Below, one piece after another: positions 1 to 10,930 of a stretch of DNA of 64,000 nt (positions within the stretch are counted from its first letter, which is position 1; each line of letters begins with the position of its first letter). Below the pieces are notes generated by a model. That model searched no databases. It worked only from the letters and a program-made list of their open reading frames with translations, and was not told the DNA's origin. The translations under genes and the position numbers were made by a program. This stretch comes from Bretschneidera sinensis (taxonomy: Eukaryota; Streptophyta; Magnoliopsida; Brassicales; Akaniaceae): assembly GCA_023935145.1 (NCBI GenBank), contig CM043700.1, positions 41,628,620 to 41,692,619 of the forward strand. Direction: 5' to 3'.

Positions 1-267
1 ATCTTTGCAAGCATGGGATTCAATTTGATTTAGAATTCAGATTTAGTCTTTCTTCAAATGACAAAGGGACAAGGACCACCGAAGGGTCAAAAAAACATAA
101 TGTTTACCATATTGAATTCTAGTGCAAATTAGAATTCGGAATTAGTCTTTCCTTCAAAAAACCAACAGAAAAGCACAACCGAAGGGACAAAAATACAACT
201 TCTCCAACATGGAATTCAATTAGAATTAGAACTCAGAATAAGTTTCGCTTCAAAAAACCAACAGACA

Positions 268-475
268 TGAACAATGACTGTTCTGTACCATAATCAGTAG
301 CCAGATATGGATAGTAGGGCATGGAATACATACGGTGAGCTACAACAATGGTTAAAGAGCCTAACATAGCTAGGTTAAAAGATAACTGAGCATGCCACGA
401 TGTTGTTAGGATTTCATATAGTCCTTTATGGCCTTGACCTGTAAATGGACCTTTATGAACCTCTAAAATATCTTT
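268..475 (-). pseudogene. psaA: psaA fragment, copy 1 (NUPT-derived)
   Basis: The minus strand encodes about 69 residues of photosystem I subunit PsaA, with [26 protein letters not shown] and [10 protein letters not shown] visible. The frame is open and sits inside a 120-codon chimeric ORF (233-595) whose first 40 codons are satellite. It is of the left-block subtype with [12 protein letters not shown] and YGTEQSLF. Full PsaA is about 750 residues, so this is a small internal slice that includes one membrane-type segment. It cannot work as a photosystem subunit. Confidence 0.9.
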
Positions 476-1205
476 GGAACCAAAAGAATACAATGTTTCC
501 CATAAATAATTCAAAACCACCATAATGAAGGGACAAAACAATACGATGTTTGCCTGCATTAAATTCATTTGAATCTTTGCAAGCATGAGATTCAATTTGA
601 TTTAGAATTCAGAATTAGTCTTTCTTCAAATGACAAAGGGACAAGGACCACCGACGGGACAAATAAACATAATGTTTACCATAATGAATTCAAGTGCAAA
701 TAGAATTTAGAATTAGTCTTTCCTTCAAAAAACCAACAGAAAGGCACCACCGAAGGGACAATAATACAACTTTTCCATCATGGAATTCAATTAGAATTAG
801 AATTTAGTATAAGTCTCTCGTCAGAAAACCAACGAACATGCACAATCGAAGGAACCAAAAGAATATAATGTTTCCCATAAATAATTCAAAACCTCCAGGA
901 ACGCACCACCGAAGGGAATATGCATGAAATTCATTTGAATCTTTACCAGCATGGAACTCAATTTGACTTAGAATTCAGAATTAGTCTTTCTTCAAATGAC
1001 AAAGGGACAAGGACCACCGAAGGGTCAAAAAAACATAATGTTTACCATATTGAATTCAAGTGCAAATTAGAATTCGGAATTAGTCTTTCCTTCAAAAAAC
1101 CAACAGAAAAGCACAACCGAAGGGACAATAATACAACTTCTCCAACATGGAATTCAATTAGAATTAGAACTCAGAATAAGTCTCTCTTCAAAAAACCAAC
1201 AGGCA

Positions 1206-1413
1206 TGAACAATGACTGTTCTGTACCATAATCAGTAGCTAGATATGGATAATAGGGCATGGAATACATACGGTGAGCTATAACAATGGTTAAAGAGCCT
1301 AACATAGCTAGGTTAAAAGATAACTGAGCATGCCACGATGTTGTTAGGATTTCATATAGTCTTTTATGGCCTTGACCTGTAAATGGACCTTTATGAACCT
1401 CTAAAATATCTTT
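1206..1413 (-). pseudogene. psaA: psaA fragment, copy 2
   Basis: Open across the psaA slice, within a 120-codon chimeric ORF at 1171-1533. Nearly identical to copy 1 ([12 protein letters not shown] subtype). Confidence 0.9.
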
Positions 1414-2132
1414 GGGACCACAAGAATACAATGTTTCCCATAAATAATTCAAAACCACCATAATGAAGGGACAAAACAATACGATGTTTGCCTGCATTAA
1501 ATTCATTTGAATCTTTGCAAGCATGGGATTCAATTTGATTTAGAATTCAGAATTAGTCTTTCTTCAAATGACAAAGGGACAAGGACCACCAGAGGGACAA
1601 ATAAACATAATGTTTACCATAATGAATTCAAGTGCAAATAGAATTCAAAATTAGTCTTTTCTTCAAAAAACCAACAGAAAGGCACCACCGAAGGGACAAT
1701 AATACAACTTTTCCATCATGGAATTCAATTAGAATTAGAATTTAGTATAAGTCTCTCGTCAGAAAACCAACGAACATGCACAATCGAAGGAACCAAAAGA
1801 ATACAATGTTTCCCATAAATAATTCAAAACCACCAGGAATGCACCACCGAAGGGACAAAACAATATGCATGAAATTCGTTTGAATCTTCACCAGCATGGA
1901 ATTTAATTTGATTTAGAATTCAGAATTAGACTTTCTTCAAATGACAAAGGGACAAAAAAACATAATGTTTACCATAATGAATTCAAGTGCAAATTAGAAT
2001 TCGGAATTAGTCTTTCCTTCAAAAAACCAACATAAAAGCACAACTGAAAGGACAACAATACAACTTTTCCAGCATAGAATTCAATTAGAATTAGAACTCA
2101 TAATAAGTCTCTGTTCTTAACACCACCAGACA

Positions 2133-2340
2133 TAAGCAATGACAGTTCTGTACCATAATCAGTAGCTAGATATGGATAAGGGGGCATGGAATAGATATGG
2201 TGAGCTACAATAATGGTTAAAGAGCCTAACATAGCTAGGTTAAGAGATAATTGAGCATGCCATGATGTTGTGAGGATTTCATATAGTCCTTTATTGCCGT
2301 GACCTGTAAATGGACCTTTATGAACCTCAAAAATATCTTT
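2133..2340 (-). pseudogene. psaA: psaA fragment, copy 3
   Basis: Open, in a 105-codon ORF at 2098-2415. Closer to plastid psaA at the C-terminal end ([17 protein letters not shown]) than copies 1, 2 and 4. Carries KDIFEVHKG in place of KDILEVHKG. Confidence 0.88.
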
Positions 2341-3079
2341 GGGACGAAAAGAATACAATGTTTCCCATAAATAATTCAAAACCACCACGAATGCACCACC
2401 GAAGGGACAAAACAATACGATGTTTGTCTACATGAAATTCATTTGAATCTTTGCCAACATGGAATTAAAGTCGATTTAGAATTCAGAATTAGTCTTTCTT
2501 CAAATGATAAAGGGAGAAGGACCACCGAACGAATAAAAAAACATAATGTTTACCATAATGAATTCAAGGGCAAATTGAATTCAGAATTAGTCTTTCCTTC
2601 AAAAACCCAATAGAAAGGCACCACCGAAGGGACAATAATACAACTTTTCCATCATGGAATTCAATTAGAATTAGAATTTAGAATAAGTCTCTCACAAGAA
2701 AACCAACGGACATGCACAATCGAAGGGTCCAAAAGAAAACAATGTTTCCCATAAAAAATTCAAAACCACCAGGAACGCACCACCGAAGGGAATATGCATG
2801 AAATTCATTTGAATCTTTACCAGCATGGAATTCAATTTGATTTAGAATTCAGAATTAGTCTTTCTTCAAATGACAAAGGGACAAGGACCACCGAAGGGAC
2901 AAAAAAACATAATGTTTACCATATTGAATTCAAGTGCAAATTAGAATTCGGAATTAGTCTTTCCTTCAAAAAACCAACAGAAAAGCACAACCGAAGAGAC
3001 AATAATACAACTTCTCCAACATAGAATTCAATTAGAATTAGAACTCAGAATAAGTCTCTCTTCAAAAAACCAACAGGCA

Positions 3080-3287
3080 TGAACAATGACTGTTCTGTTC
3101 CATAATCAATAGCTAGATATGGATAATAGGGCATGGAATACATACGGTGAGCTATAACAATGGTTAAAGAGCCTAACATAACTAGGTTAAGAGATAATTG
3201 AGCATGCCACGATGTTTTTAGGATTTCATATAGTCCTTTATAGCCTTGACCTGTAAATGGACCTTTATGAACCTCTAAAATATCTTT
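3080..3287 (-). pseudogene. psaA: psaA fragment, copy 4
   Basis: Open, in a 120-codon ORF at 3045-3407. Same subtype as copies 1 and 2, at exactly twice their spacing from copy 2 (1874 bp), so the local higher-order period is two psaA units. Confidence 0.9.
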
Positions 3288-3994
3288 GGGACCAAAAGAA
3301 TACAATGTTTCCCATAAATAATTCAAAACCACCAGAATAAAGGGGCAAAACAATACGATGTTTGCCTGCATTAAATTCATTTGAATCTTTGCAAGCATTG
3401 GATTCAATTTGATTTAGAATTCAGAATTAGTCTTTCTTAAAATGACAAAGGGAGAAGGACCACCGAAGGGACAAATAAACATAATGTTTACCATAATGAA
3501 TTCAAGTGCAAATAGAATTCAGAATTAGTCTTTCCTTCAAAAAAAACCAACAGAAAGGCACCACCGAAGGGACAATAATACAACTTTTCCATCATGGAAT
3601 TCAATTAGAATTAGAATTTAGTATAAGTCTCTCGTCAGAAAACCAACGGACATGCACAATCGAAGGAACCAAAAGAATACAATGTTTCCCATAAATAATT
3701 CAAAACCACCAGGAATGCACCACAGAAGGGACAAAACAATATGCATGAAATTCATTTGAATCTTTACTAGCATGGAATTCAATTTGATTTAGAATTCAGA
3801 ATTAGTCTTTCTTCAAATGACAAAGGGACAAAGACCACCGAAGGGACAAAAAAACATAATGTTTACCATAATGAATTCAAGTGCAAATTAGAATTCGGAA
3901 TTAGTCTTTGCTTCAAAAAACCAACATAAAAGCACAACTGAAAGGACAATAATACAACATTTCCAGCATAGAATTCAATTAGAATTAGAACTCA

Positions 3995-4233
<239 letters not shown>

Positions 4234-4411
4234 GGGACGAAAAGAATACAATGTTTCCCATAAATAATTCCAAACCACCACGAATGCACCACCGAAGGGA
4301 CAAAACAATACGATGTTTGTCTGCATGAAATTCATTTGAATCTTTGCCAACATGGAATTAAAGTTGATTTAGAATTCAAAATTAGTCTTTCTTCAAATGA
4401 TAAATGGACAA

Positions 4412-4416
4412 GGACC
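4412..4416. repeat. target-site duplication of element 1, left
   Basis: GGACC directly before the LTR start TGATAAG, matched by GGACC at 17790-17794 after the other LTR. The sequence belongs to satellite monomer A (ACAAGGACCACCG), so the target was the satellite. Confidence 0.95.
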
Positions 4417-5009
4417 TGATAAGAGTCATAAAATGCATCTAAACAATACTTAATTGTTAACACTTTAGGGTTAATTTCGATCGTAATCGCACTTTTAAAT
4501 GTTGATAACTCTAAAGTGTTATTCATAAATCATTAATTTAATTCGATGCATTTTCAGGTGCGTTGAGTACAAAAGAGATGATAAAGCGATCCATGTTTAA
4601 AGCACCAAAAGATCTTGGGTGTCGGTGCTCGTTTTTGTCCAAGGTTTAGACATTTCCAAAAATAATTTAAAGATGATTAAAAGTCTAAACCAAGGTTGGA
4701 GCAATAAACTAAATTTAGTTGAAAGACTGCACACAAGTGTGTGCATCACTTTGGAACAAGTTAAGGGTAGGCACACTAGTGTGTGCACTTCTGCATACAA
4801 GCTGAAGGAGTTTCACTAAATTGCCAGAATTTCCCGTATAGATCAATCAACTTTGCAGGTTAAACTGTATTGATGTAGGAAGAACCAGGAGATGAGCTAT
4901 ATATTCTTAGAAAGATCCGGAAGTCTATTTTCTAGAGAATTTTACGGTTCGGAAAAAGGATTTTTCTAGTGAAAGTTATGGCAGTTTTAGCGGAAACAGT
5001 TCAGGGCCT

Positions 5010-5350
5010 CCAGAACAATGCCCAACGCCTCACCTCTCACTGTCCAGCGCCCTAGCGCCCAGGAAAACAAGAACCAGCGCCCCAGCGCCCAGGCAAACAA
5101 GAGTGAGCGCCTAGGCGCCCATGAACCAGCGCTGCGCCCCTCAGCCATCAGCGCCGCACCTCTCGCCAACTAACGCTGCACCTTTACTTTCCAGCGCCCA
5201 GGCGCACACTTGGACACGCGCACATGCTGCTGGACCCACCTTCACGTTCCAGCCTTCACTTTCCAGTGCCCAGGCGCACGCTTAGACAAAGCCAGCAGCG
5301 CGCACATGCTGCTGGACCACCTTCACGTTCCAGCCTTCACTTTCCAGCAG
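5010..5350. repeat. GC-rich minisatellite in U3 of element 1
   Basis: Irregular short tandem motifs of the type CAGCGCCCAGGCGC, including AGCGCCTAGGCGCCCATGAA at 5106-5125. The stretch is far more GC-rich than the rest of the element. The 3' LTR has about 70 bp more of it (about 16360-16780), which explains the LTR length difference. The LTRs of elements 2 and 3 lack it. Confidence 0.8.
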
Positions 5351-5415
5351 TGCGCACATGGACTCCAATTCAGACTCAAATTAAGGCTGTGCACAGACAG
5401 CTCTCCCTCGTGGGC

Positions 5416-5423
5416 TATAAATA
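5416..5423 (+). promoter_or_regulatory. TATA box of the 5' LTR
   Basis: TATAAATA within GGGCTATAAATATATGC, downstream of the GC-rich part of U3 and about 950 bp before the LTR end. The same box is at 16833-16840 in the 3' LTR. Confidence 0.7.
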
Positions 5424-6377
5424 TATGCTTAAGGTTTGCAGCCGGCGGAGAGAGCTCGAGGAGAAAAACAAAGACAGTTTTTGATAGATAAAAATTAGAG
5501 AAGTTTTTAGCATTCTGTTTAAGTTTTCGTGAGTTGGAAATCAAGGAGAGAACATCCACATTGTTCTTCCACCTTGAGCTCCATGGCCAAGAAATCAAGG
5601 GGAGAACATCTATATTGTTTTTTCACCTTGAGTTTCATGGCTAACTAATCATCAAACAAGGGAAAGGGATGAATCCTTAGGGTTTTATTGTTCCTTATTT
5701 CCTGTTCTTGATTCATTTGTATGGACTTATTGTTAAAACATTGTCTATGATTTACTCTTTGATTAATTAAGAAGGATTTGAGTTCATGTGATAGCTGTAT
5801 TCTATATTCTTCTTCTTTTAGTTTCTCTCAATCCGGTGATTGCATCCTTCTACTCCACATAAGTCTAGTCAAGCTTTTCTTATGTCAAGTTGTTTGGATG
5901 TAATTGATTTCGGTATATTTATCTTATAGATCGGCCATTACTGTGATATCATTATTGTAATATATTGTCGTTTCTTGCTAATCTATAAGATAAATCATGT
6001 GTGCTTGAATTGAAATCAAAGAGTAATTTGTAGCAATTATATTAGAGATATAAATGTGCTTGATTGAATACTTTCCGATTGCCTGTTTAGGATGTAAAAC
6101 TTGCAATCGAGATAAAAATTTGAATCAAGAGTGGAAATAGGGAACGAACCTAAGGAGGATTCCTGGAACCTTGTTATTTCTTATTTATATTCTTTGTTAT
6201 ATTCGCACAACTCTTTTACACAATATTGCATTAACAAAACTCATATTCTCTCACCTAATCATTGTCGTTAGTGTTAAAGTTTATACCTTCTTTCGTAATT
6301 AACTTGTTTCCCTGTGGAATCGACACCCCAAAACTATACTACAATAACCGCATTATGTTTTGGGCGTAATCAAATTT

Positions 6378-6394
6378 TGGCGCCGTTGCCGGGG
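6378..6394 (+). promoter_or_regulatory. primer-binding site, tRNA-Asp
   Basis: TGGCGCCGTTGCCGGGG, five bases after the LTR end, is complementary to the 3' end of plant tRNA-Asp including CCA. It primes minus-strand DNA synthesis. Confidence 0.93.
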
Positions 6395-6818
6395 AAACGC
6401 GCTTAAGTACAAAAGAAGCTTGTCAACTTTAAGTAAAAAAAAAAATATTAAGAAAAAAAAAATCGTAAATATTTTTCTTTTCAGCACTTTGTAAATACCG
6501 TAATATTGTTCCTTTACTTTTATTTTTTTTTATTTGTTTATTATTCTGTTTTATTTATTTGTTTATTATTTTGTTTTATTTATTTGTCTATTATTCTGTT
6601 TTATTTATTTATTTATTTTTAATTATTTATTATTTTGTTTTACATATTTTATTTCCTCTCTAAATTAATTGGTGCATGCTTAAATCGAGAGATTCACGAG
6701 GCAGATTCATTAGAGGACCCGAATTAGAGTCACTCTCTCCTTCCACGTCCGTTAGTGAAACCTCGCCTAGATCATACCATAGTGCACCAATGCCCCACAA
6801 GCTGAGTTTAAGCCAGGC
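6395..6818 (+). other. leader of element 1 with damaged gag N-terminus
   Basis: T-rich leader with an imperfect tandem repeat of about 26 bp (TTTATTATTCTGTTTTATTTG-like, about 6520-6650). An ATG at 6676 opens a frame of 48 codons matching the gag start of element 3, but it runs out of frame at 6822, overlapping the main gag ORF. Relative to elements 2 and 3, a stretch corresponding to their RTLQDYLNPTRTATPS region is missing here, so the gag N-terminus was shortened and shifted by a deletion near 6790-6805. Confidence 0.6.
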
Positions 6819-8840
6819 ATGATACAACTGCTACCAACTTTCCATGGGTTTGAGAATGAAAGCCCCTACATCCACATTAGGGAATTCGAGGAAGTAGTAG
6901 CAACCTTCCAAAGTAGGGCTGATATGGTGGACACTGTCAGACTCCGGTTTTTCCCTTTTTCACTTAAGGAAAAAGCCAAGACTTGGTTGTACTCATTAAG
7001 GCCTAGGTCTATTGGTAGTTGGGATGAGATGGCCCGAGTTTTCTTCCAAAAACACTTCCCAACCCATAAGACCAACAACCTTAAGAGACAAATCTCAAAC
7101 TTTGCACAAAAGGAGAGTGAAACCTTATATCAAGTTTGGGAACGTTTTAAGGACCTTTTAAATTCTTGTCCACACCATGGGTATGAAAGTTGGCGGGTAG
7201 TCAGCTATTTCTATGATGGACTCCTAAGTAGGGAGAGGCAATTCATAGAAATGATGTGTAATGGGGATTTTCTTCAAAAAGATCCCGATCAAGCCATAGA
7301 TTTCCTAGATGACCTATCAGAAAAAGCCCACACTTGGACAGGACCGAGTGCCATGGAAAGTACTAGGAGAAATCAACCCGCTGGAATCTACCAACTTAAG
7401 GAAAAGGATAGTGTTAAAGCCCGTTTAGAGGCTCTATCTAAGGAAATTGAAGCCTTAAAAACCAAGGATGTTAGAGCCCCCGAACCAGTTGCTAGGGTAG
7501 AGTCCCATGAACCCTGTTTTATGTGTAATGGGATAGATCATGTACCAAAGGATTGTCCATCTTATTTGGACATAAAGGGAGAGTGTAACTCCTTGGGTAT
7601 CCCCTTTAGGAAACCTTACTCACCCTACTCTAACACTTACAATCCTGGTTGGAAGAATCACCCTAATTTCAGTTGGAAATCTGATGTGCAACCTCCTACC
7701 CAATCTAGCCCCCATTGGAGATCTGATATACAACCTCATCCCCACTCTAGTACCCATTGGAGACCAGAAGCGACTTCATCTAGTGCATCACAACAATCTT
7801 TACCTTTGGAAGATGCTTTTAAGTCATTTTTCCAGGTACATCCCAAGAGTGCAGAAGAACAAGTCAAGATAAATCAATTGTTGCTAGAGGAGCAAAAGGG
7901 GATCAAAGAGGAGCAAAAGGAGATAAAAAGTCAACTCACCAAGTTGACTAGTTTCTTGACAATTCAAGAGCAAGGTCGGTTTCCTTCACAACCACAACAA
8001 AATCCACGGGGACAACATATGGCACAAACCTCCGATCCTGAAAATCATAATGTTAAAGAGGTTAATGCCATGATCACCCGTAGTGGTAAGAAACTAGATG
8101 GACCCACTCTATCACCAAATCTGAGTCCCAACGCCGTGAGCAACAAGGATGAAGCTCCCAAGGAACAAGATGCTCATATTGACCCTTCACCAGTGCCTTT
8201 CCCTCAGGCACTCCTTCAGCCTAAGGAGAGGAATTCAGCATTAAAAGGTGAGATCCTTGAACAACTTCAGCATGTTAAAATTAACCTCCCTCTTCTTCAT
8301 GTCATAAAACAGGTTCCCAACTATGCTAAAGTCATCAAGGATCTGTGCACACTGAAAAGGAGACACCATGTGAAGAAGACCGCATTCTTAACGGAGCAAG
8401 CAAGTGCGGTAATTGATAGCACGACACCGCCCAAATATAAAGATCCGGACTGTCCAACGGTGGCTTGCCAAATTGGAAACAAATCTTGTGGGCAAGCATT
8501 GTTAGATTTAGGGGCTAGTGTGAACCTCATGCCATATTCCATCTACTTGCAGCTCGGTCTAGGTGAGATCAAACCAACCTCTGTGGTACTCCAATCAGCG
8601 GATCGATCGGTAAGAAAACCAAGAGGTATAGTAGAAGATGCTTTATTGCAAATTGAAAAATTCTATTATCCTGTTGACTTCTTGGTTTTAGATACCATCT
8701 CTATTGTGAATACGGAGACAAAAATTCCTTTGATACTTGGAAGACCATTCCTTGCCACCGCCAATGCCCTCATTAATTGTAGGAATGGCCTAATGACATT
8801 ATCATTTGGAAATATGACTCTGGAGGTAAATGTTTTTTGA
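6819..8840 (+). CDS. gag-pro: Gag-protease polyprotein of element 1
   Basis: 673 codons. Residues about 1-190 are a Ty3/gypsy capsid (Retrotrans_gag-type) domain, with MIQLLPTFHGFENESPYIHI at the start and a conserved FAQKESETLYQVWERFKDLL block. A CCHC zinc knuckle, CFMCNGIDHVPKDC, lies at 233-246. A low-complexity linker rich in Q, K and E follows. The C-terminus is an aspartic protease with the active-site motif DLGAS at 563-567 (Asp563) and the flap-side ILGRPFLATANA motif near 645. DLGA instead of DTG/DSG is usual in this lineage. The displayed start is internal: the true N-terminus is damaged upstream. It ends in TGA and pol follows in the same frame at once, so either the stop is a mutation in a former gag-pol ORF or it is read through. 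Confidence 0.92.
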   Translation: MIQLLPTFHGFENESPYIHIREFEEVVATFQSRADMVDTVRLRFFPFSLKEKAKTWLYSLRPRSIGSWDEMARVFFQKHFPTHKTNNLKRQISNFAQKESETLYQVWERFKDLLNSCPHHGYESWRVVSYFYDGLLSRERQFIEMMCNGDFLQKDPDQAIDFLDDLSEKAHTWTGPSAMESTRRNQPAGIYQLKEKDSVKARLEALSKEIEALKTKDVRAPEPVARVESHEPCFMCNGIDHVPKDCPSYLDIKGECNSLGIPFRKPYSPYSNTYNPGWKNHPNFSWKSDVQPPTQSSPHWRSDIQPHPHSSTHWRPEATSSSASQQSLPLEDAFKSFFQVHPKSAEEQVKINQLLLEEQKGIKEEQKEIKSQLTKLTSFLTIQEQGRFPSQPQQNPRGQHMAQTSDPENHNVKEVNAMITRSGKKLDGPTLSPNLSPNAVSNKDEAPKEQDAHIDPSPVPFPQALLQPKERNSALKGEILEQLQHVKINLPLLHVIKQVPNYAKVIKDLCTLKRRHHVKKTAFLTEQASAVIDSTTPPKYKDPDCPTVACQIGNKSCGQALLDLGASVNLMPYSIYLQLGLGEIKPTSVVLQSADRSVRKPRGIVEDALLQIEKFYYPVDFLVLDTISIVNTETKIPLILGRPFLATANALINCRNGLMTLSFGNMTLEVNVF

Positions 8841-10784
8841 ATGTCAAGGCAACCACATGAGGAGGATGAGTGTTTTGACACTTACATGATTGACGAGCTT
8901 ATTTTGGAGAATGAATACATTAAGGACAATTCTAACTCTTTGGAATTCCTTCTTAATAATTTTTATTTTAATGATTCTTCTATATATCCCCATGCCGTTA
9001 ATGTTGTTGATATTTCTGATAAGCCGCAGGGATTTATGAAGAAATCATGGCAGCCATGCTTTGAGGAGTTGCCTAGAGAAAGGGAGGCACCCAAACCCTC
9101 TTCCGAGGAGACACCAACGCCCAATTTAGCCCCACTTCCCAAAGGACTCAAGCATGTTTTCTTAGGCCCAGGTAATACCTTTCCGGTCATTATTTCCTCT
9201 GAACTTAGTGATATACAATGTGATCAACTGCTGAAGTTGTTGAGAGAACATAAATCTGTATTAGGTTGGACCATGGCTGACATTAAGGGTGTAAGCCCCT
9301 TAATTTGTTCCCATAGGATTTACTTAGAAGAAGGATTTGACCCCCATAGAGATCCACAGAGCAGATTAAACCCAACTATGAAAGAGGTAGTTAAGAAAGA
9401 AGTTTTAAAGCTGTTGGATGCAGGAATTATATATCCGATATCGGATAGTAAGTGGGTTAGTCCAACCAAAGTAGTTCCTAAGAAAGCTGGGGTTACTGTG
9501 GTAGAAAATGAGAAGGGAGTACTAGTACCAACTAAGGTAGTGACCGGGTGGCGAATGTGCACAGACTATAGGAAACTTAATTCAGCCACTCAGAAAGATC
9601 ATTTTCCTCTTCCATTCATAGATCAAATTTTGGAACGGGTGGCTGGCCATCCTTTCTACTGTTTTTTGGATGTGTATTCAGGATACTACCAAATAGGGAT
9701 TGCCCTAGAGGATAAAGAGAAGACCACTTTTACTTGTCCTTTTGGTACTTTTGCTTTTCGAAGGATGCCCTTTGGGTTATGTAATGCACCAGCTACTTTT
9801 CAAAGATGCATGATGAGTATTTTCAGTGACATGGTTGAAAAATGTGTGGAAGTGTATATGGATGATTTAACTGTGTTTGAAACTTCTTTTGATTCATGTT
9901 TATCTAATTTGAAAAATGTTTTGTGCAGGTGTGAAGAAAAAGGACTCGTGCTTAATTGGGAGAAGTGCCATTTTATGGTATCTTCTGGAATAGTCTTGGG
10001 CCATATAGTTTCTGAAAAGGGGGTAGAAGTAGATAAAGCAAAAATTGAATTGATCTCTAAACTCCTCACTCCTAAGAATATTAAAGATGTGAGGTCTCTC
10101 TTAGGTCATGCTGGGTTCTATAGAAGGTTTATTCAAAATTTTAGTGCCATCTCTAGACCTCTATGTAGCATTTTGACGAAGGATACCGAGTTTAAATGGA
10201 GCCTTGAATGTGAACAAGCCTTTAGGACATTGATTTCTAAGCTTACAACCGCCCCTATTATGCAATCACCAGATTTTACTTTGCCTTTTGAAATTATGTG
10301 TGATGCTAGTGACTATGCTGTAGGGGCTGTTTTAGGACAACGAAAGGAGGGAAAACCATTTGCTGTCTATTATGCTAGTAGAACATTGAATCATTCTCAA
10401 ATGATGTATACCACAACCGAGAAAGAATTACTAGCTGTAGTATTCGCATTGGATAAATTTCGATCTTATTTGATTGGTTCACCTATCATGATATTCACAG
10501 ATCACTCCGCCCTTAAATTTCTTTTTTCAAAAACGGATGCTAAGGCCCGTTTGATACGTTGGATTCTGCTTTTGCAGGAATTTGACTTAACCATCAAAGA
10601 CAAGAAGGGGGTGGAGAATGTTGTGGCGGACCATTTATCTCGCTTGGAATTCAAAAGTGAAACTGACCTCGTGCCCATTGGGGAGGCCTTTCCGGATGAA
10701 AACCTATTTGCTGTTCTTGGTCACACACCATGGTATGCCGACATTGTCAACTACTTAGTTTCCCGCCAAGTTCCATCTACATAG
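8841..10784 (+). CDS. pol: reverse transcriptase-RNase H of element 1
   Basis: 647 codons in the same frame as gag-pro. After a linker of about 110 residues comes the RT domain: the first catalytic Asp in CFLDVYSGYYQI (Asp277), the FRRMPFGLCNAPATFQ motif, and the YMDD box at 339-342. Ty3-type RNase H follows, with Asp488 in CDASDYAVGAVL, Glu529 in EKELLAV and Asp554 in FTDHSALKF, then ENVVADHLSRLE. All key catalytic residues are present. The ORF stops at TAG 10782-10784, just after the WYADIVNYL linker that normally leads into integrase, so the natural pol ORF is cut here. Confidence 0.93.
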   Translation: MSRQPHEEDECFDTYMIDELILENEYIKDNSNSLEFLLNNFYFNDSSIYPHAVNVVDISDKPQGFMKKSWQPCFEELPREREAPKPSSEETPTPNLAPLPKGLKHVFLGPGNTFPVIISSELSDIQCDQLLKLLREHKSVLGWTMADIKGVSPLICSHRIYLEEGFDPHRDPQSRLNPTMKEVVKKEVLKLLDAGIIYPISDSKWVSPTKVVPKKAGVTVVENEKGVLVPTKVVTGWRMCTDYRKLNSATQKDHFPLPFIDQILERVAGHPFYCFLDVYSGYYQIGIALEDKEKTTFTCPFGTFAFRRMPFGLCNAPATFQRCMMSIFSDMVEKCVEVYMDDLTVFETSFDSCLSNLKNVLCRCEEKGLVLNWEKCHFMVSSGIVLGHIVSEKGVEVDKAKIELISKLLTPKNIKDVRSLLGHAGFYRRFIQNFSAISRPLCSILTKDTEFKWSLECEQAFRTLISKLTTAPIMQSPDFTLPFEIMCDASDYAVGAVLGQRKEGKPFAVYYASRTLNHSQMMYTTTEKELLAVVFALDKFRSYLIGSPIMIFTDHSALKFLFSKTDAKARLIRWILLLQEFDLTIKDKKGVENVVADHLSRLEFKSETDLVPIGEAFPDENLFAVLGHTPWYADIVNYLVSRQVPST

Positions 10785-10930
10785 AGTGCACAAGACAAGC
10801 GTAAGTTTTTGGCTGAGGTGAAAAACTTCTACTGGAATGATCCTTATTTGTTTAAATATTGCCCTGATCAAATAATAAGGAGATATGTTCCAGATATAGA
10901 AGTTAACAGTGTGTTAACCTTTTGTCATAC
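10785..10930 (+). pseudogene. RNase H-integrase linker, cut off by a stop and a frameshift
   Basis: Continues the pol frame after the TAG at 10782, with KFLAEVKNFYWNDPYLFKYC and PDQIIRRYVPDIEVNS, which normally lead into the integrase zinc-binding domain. Near 10930-10945 the frame shifts: FCHTYAC continues as SIKKTAAKILQCGFYWP only in another frame, consistent with one or two bases lost in TGTGTGGCCAT. Confidence 0.8.

Larger units (their letters stand above)
4417..6372 (+). repeat. 5' LTR of element 1
   Basis: Begins TGATAAGAGTCATAAAATGC and ends GGGCGTAATCA; 1956 bp. The U3 part contains a GC-rich minisatellite (about 5010-5350), followed by a TATA box at 5416. It is matched by 15763-17789. 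No protein-coding function is likely; short ORFs inside it are incidental. Confidence 0.95.

Noticed and set aside
233..595. Functional nuclear psaA gene
   Set aside because: Only about 69 of about 750 residues are present in any copy, with no transit peptide and no P700-binding C-terminal half; several copies have stops or deletions.
920..1231. Plus-strand ORF of 103 codons ([12 protein letters not shown]...), recurring at 2794, 18065, 26662, 29476 and 33926
   Set aside because: It reads straight through satellite monomers A-B-C on the strand opposite the psaA frame; its peptide only mirrors the repeat (EFRISLS, EFGISLS, NKSLF) and matches no protein family I know. Both strands are open because the monomers are poor in stops.
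5210..5598. ORFs inside the LTRs of element 1 (also 16590-17015)
   Set aside because: They fall in the GC-rich minisatellite and the TATA region of U3/R; coding is not expected there and frames overlap on both strands.
6866..10069. Antisense ORFs of 60-89 codons opposite gag and pol
   Set aside because: Shadows of the real sense reading frames.
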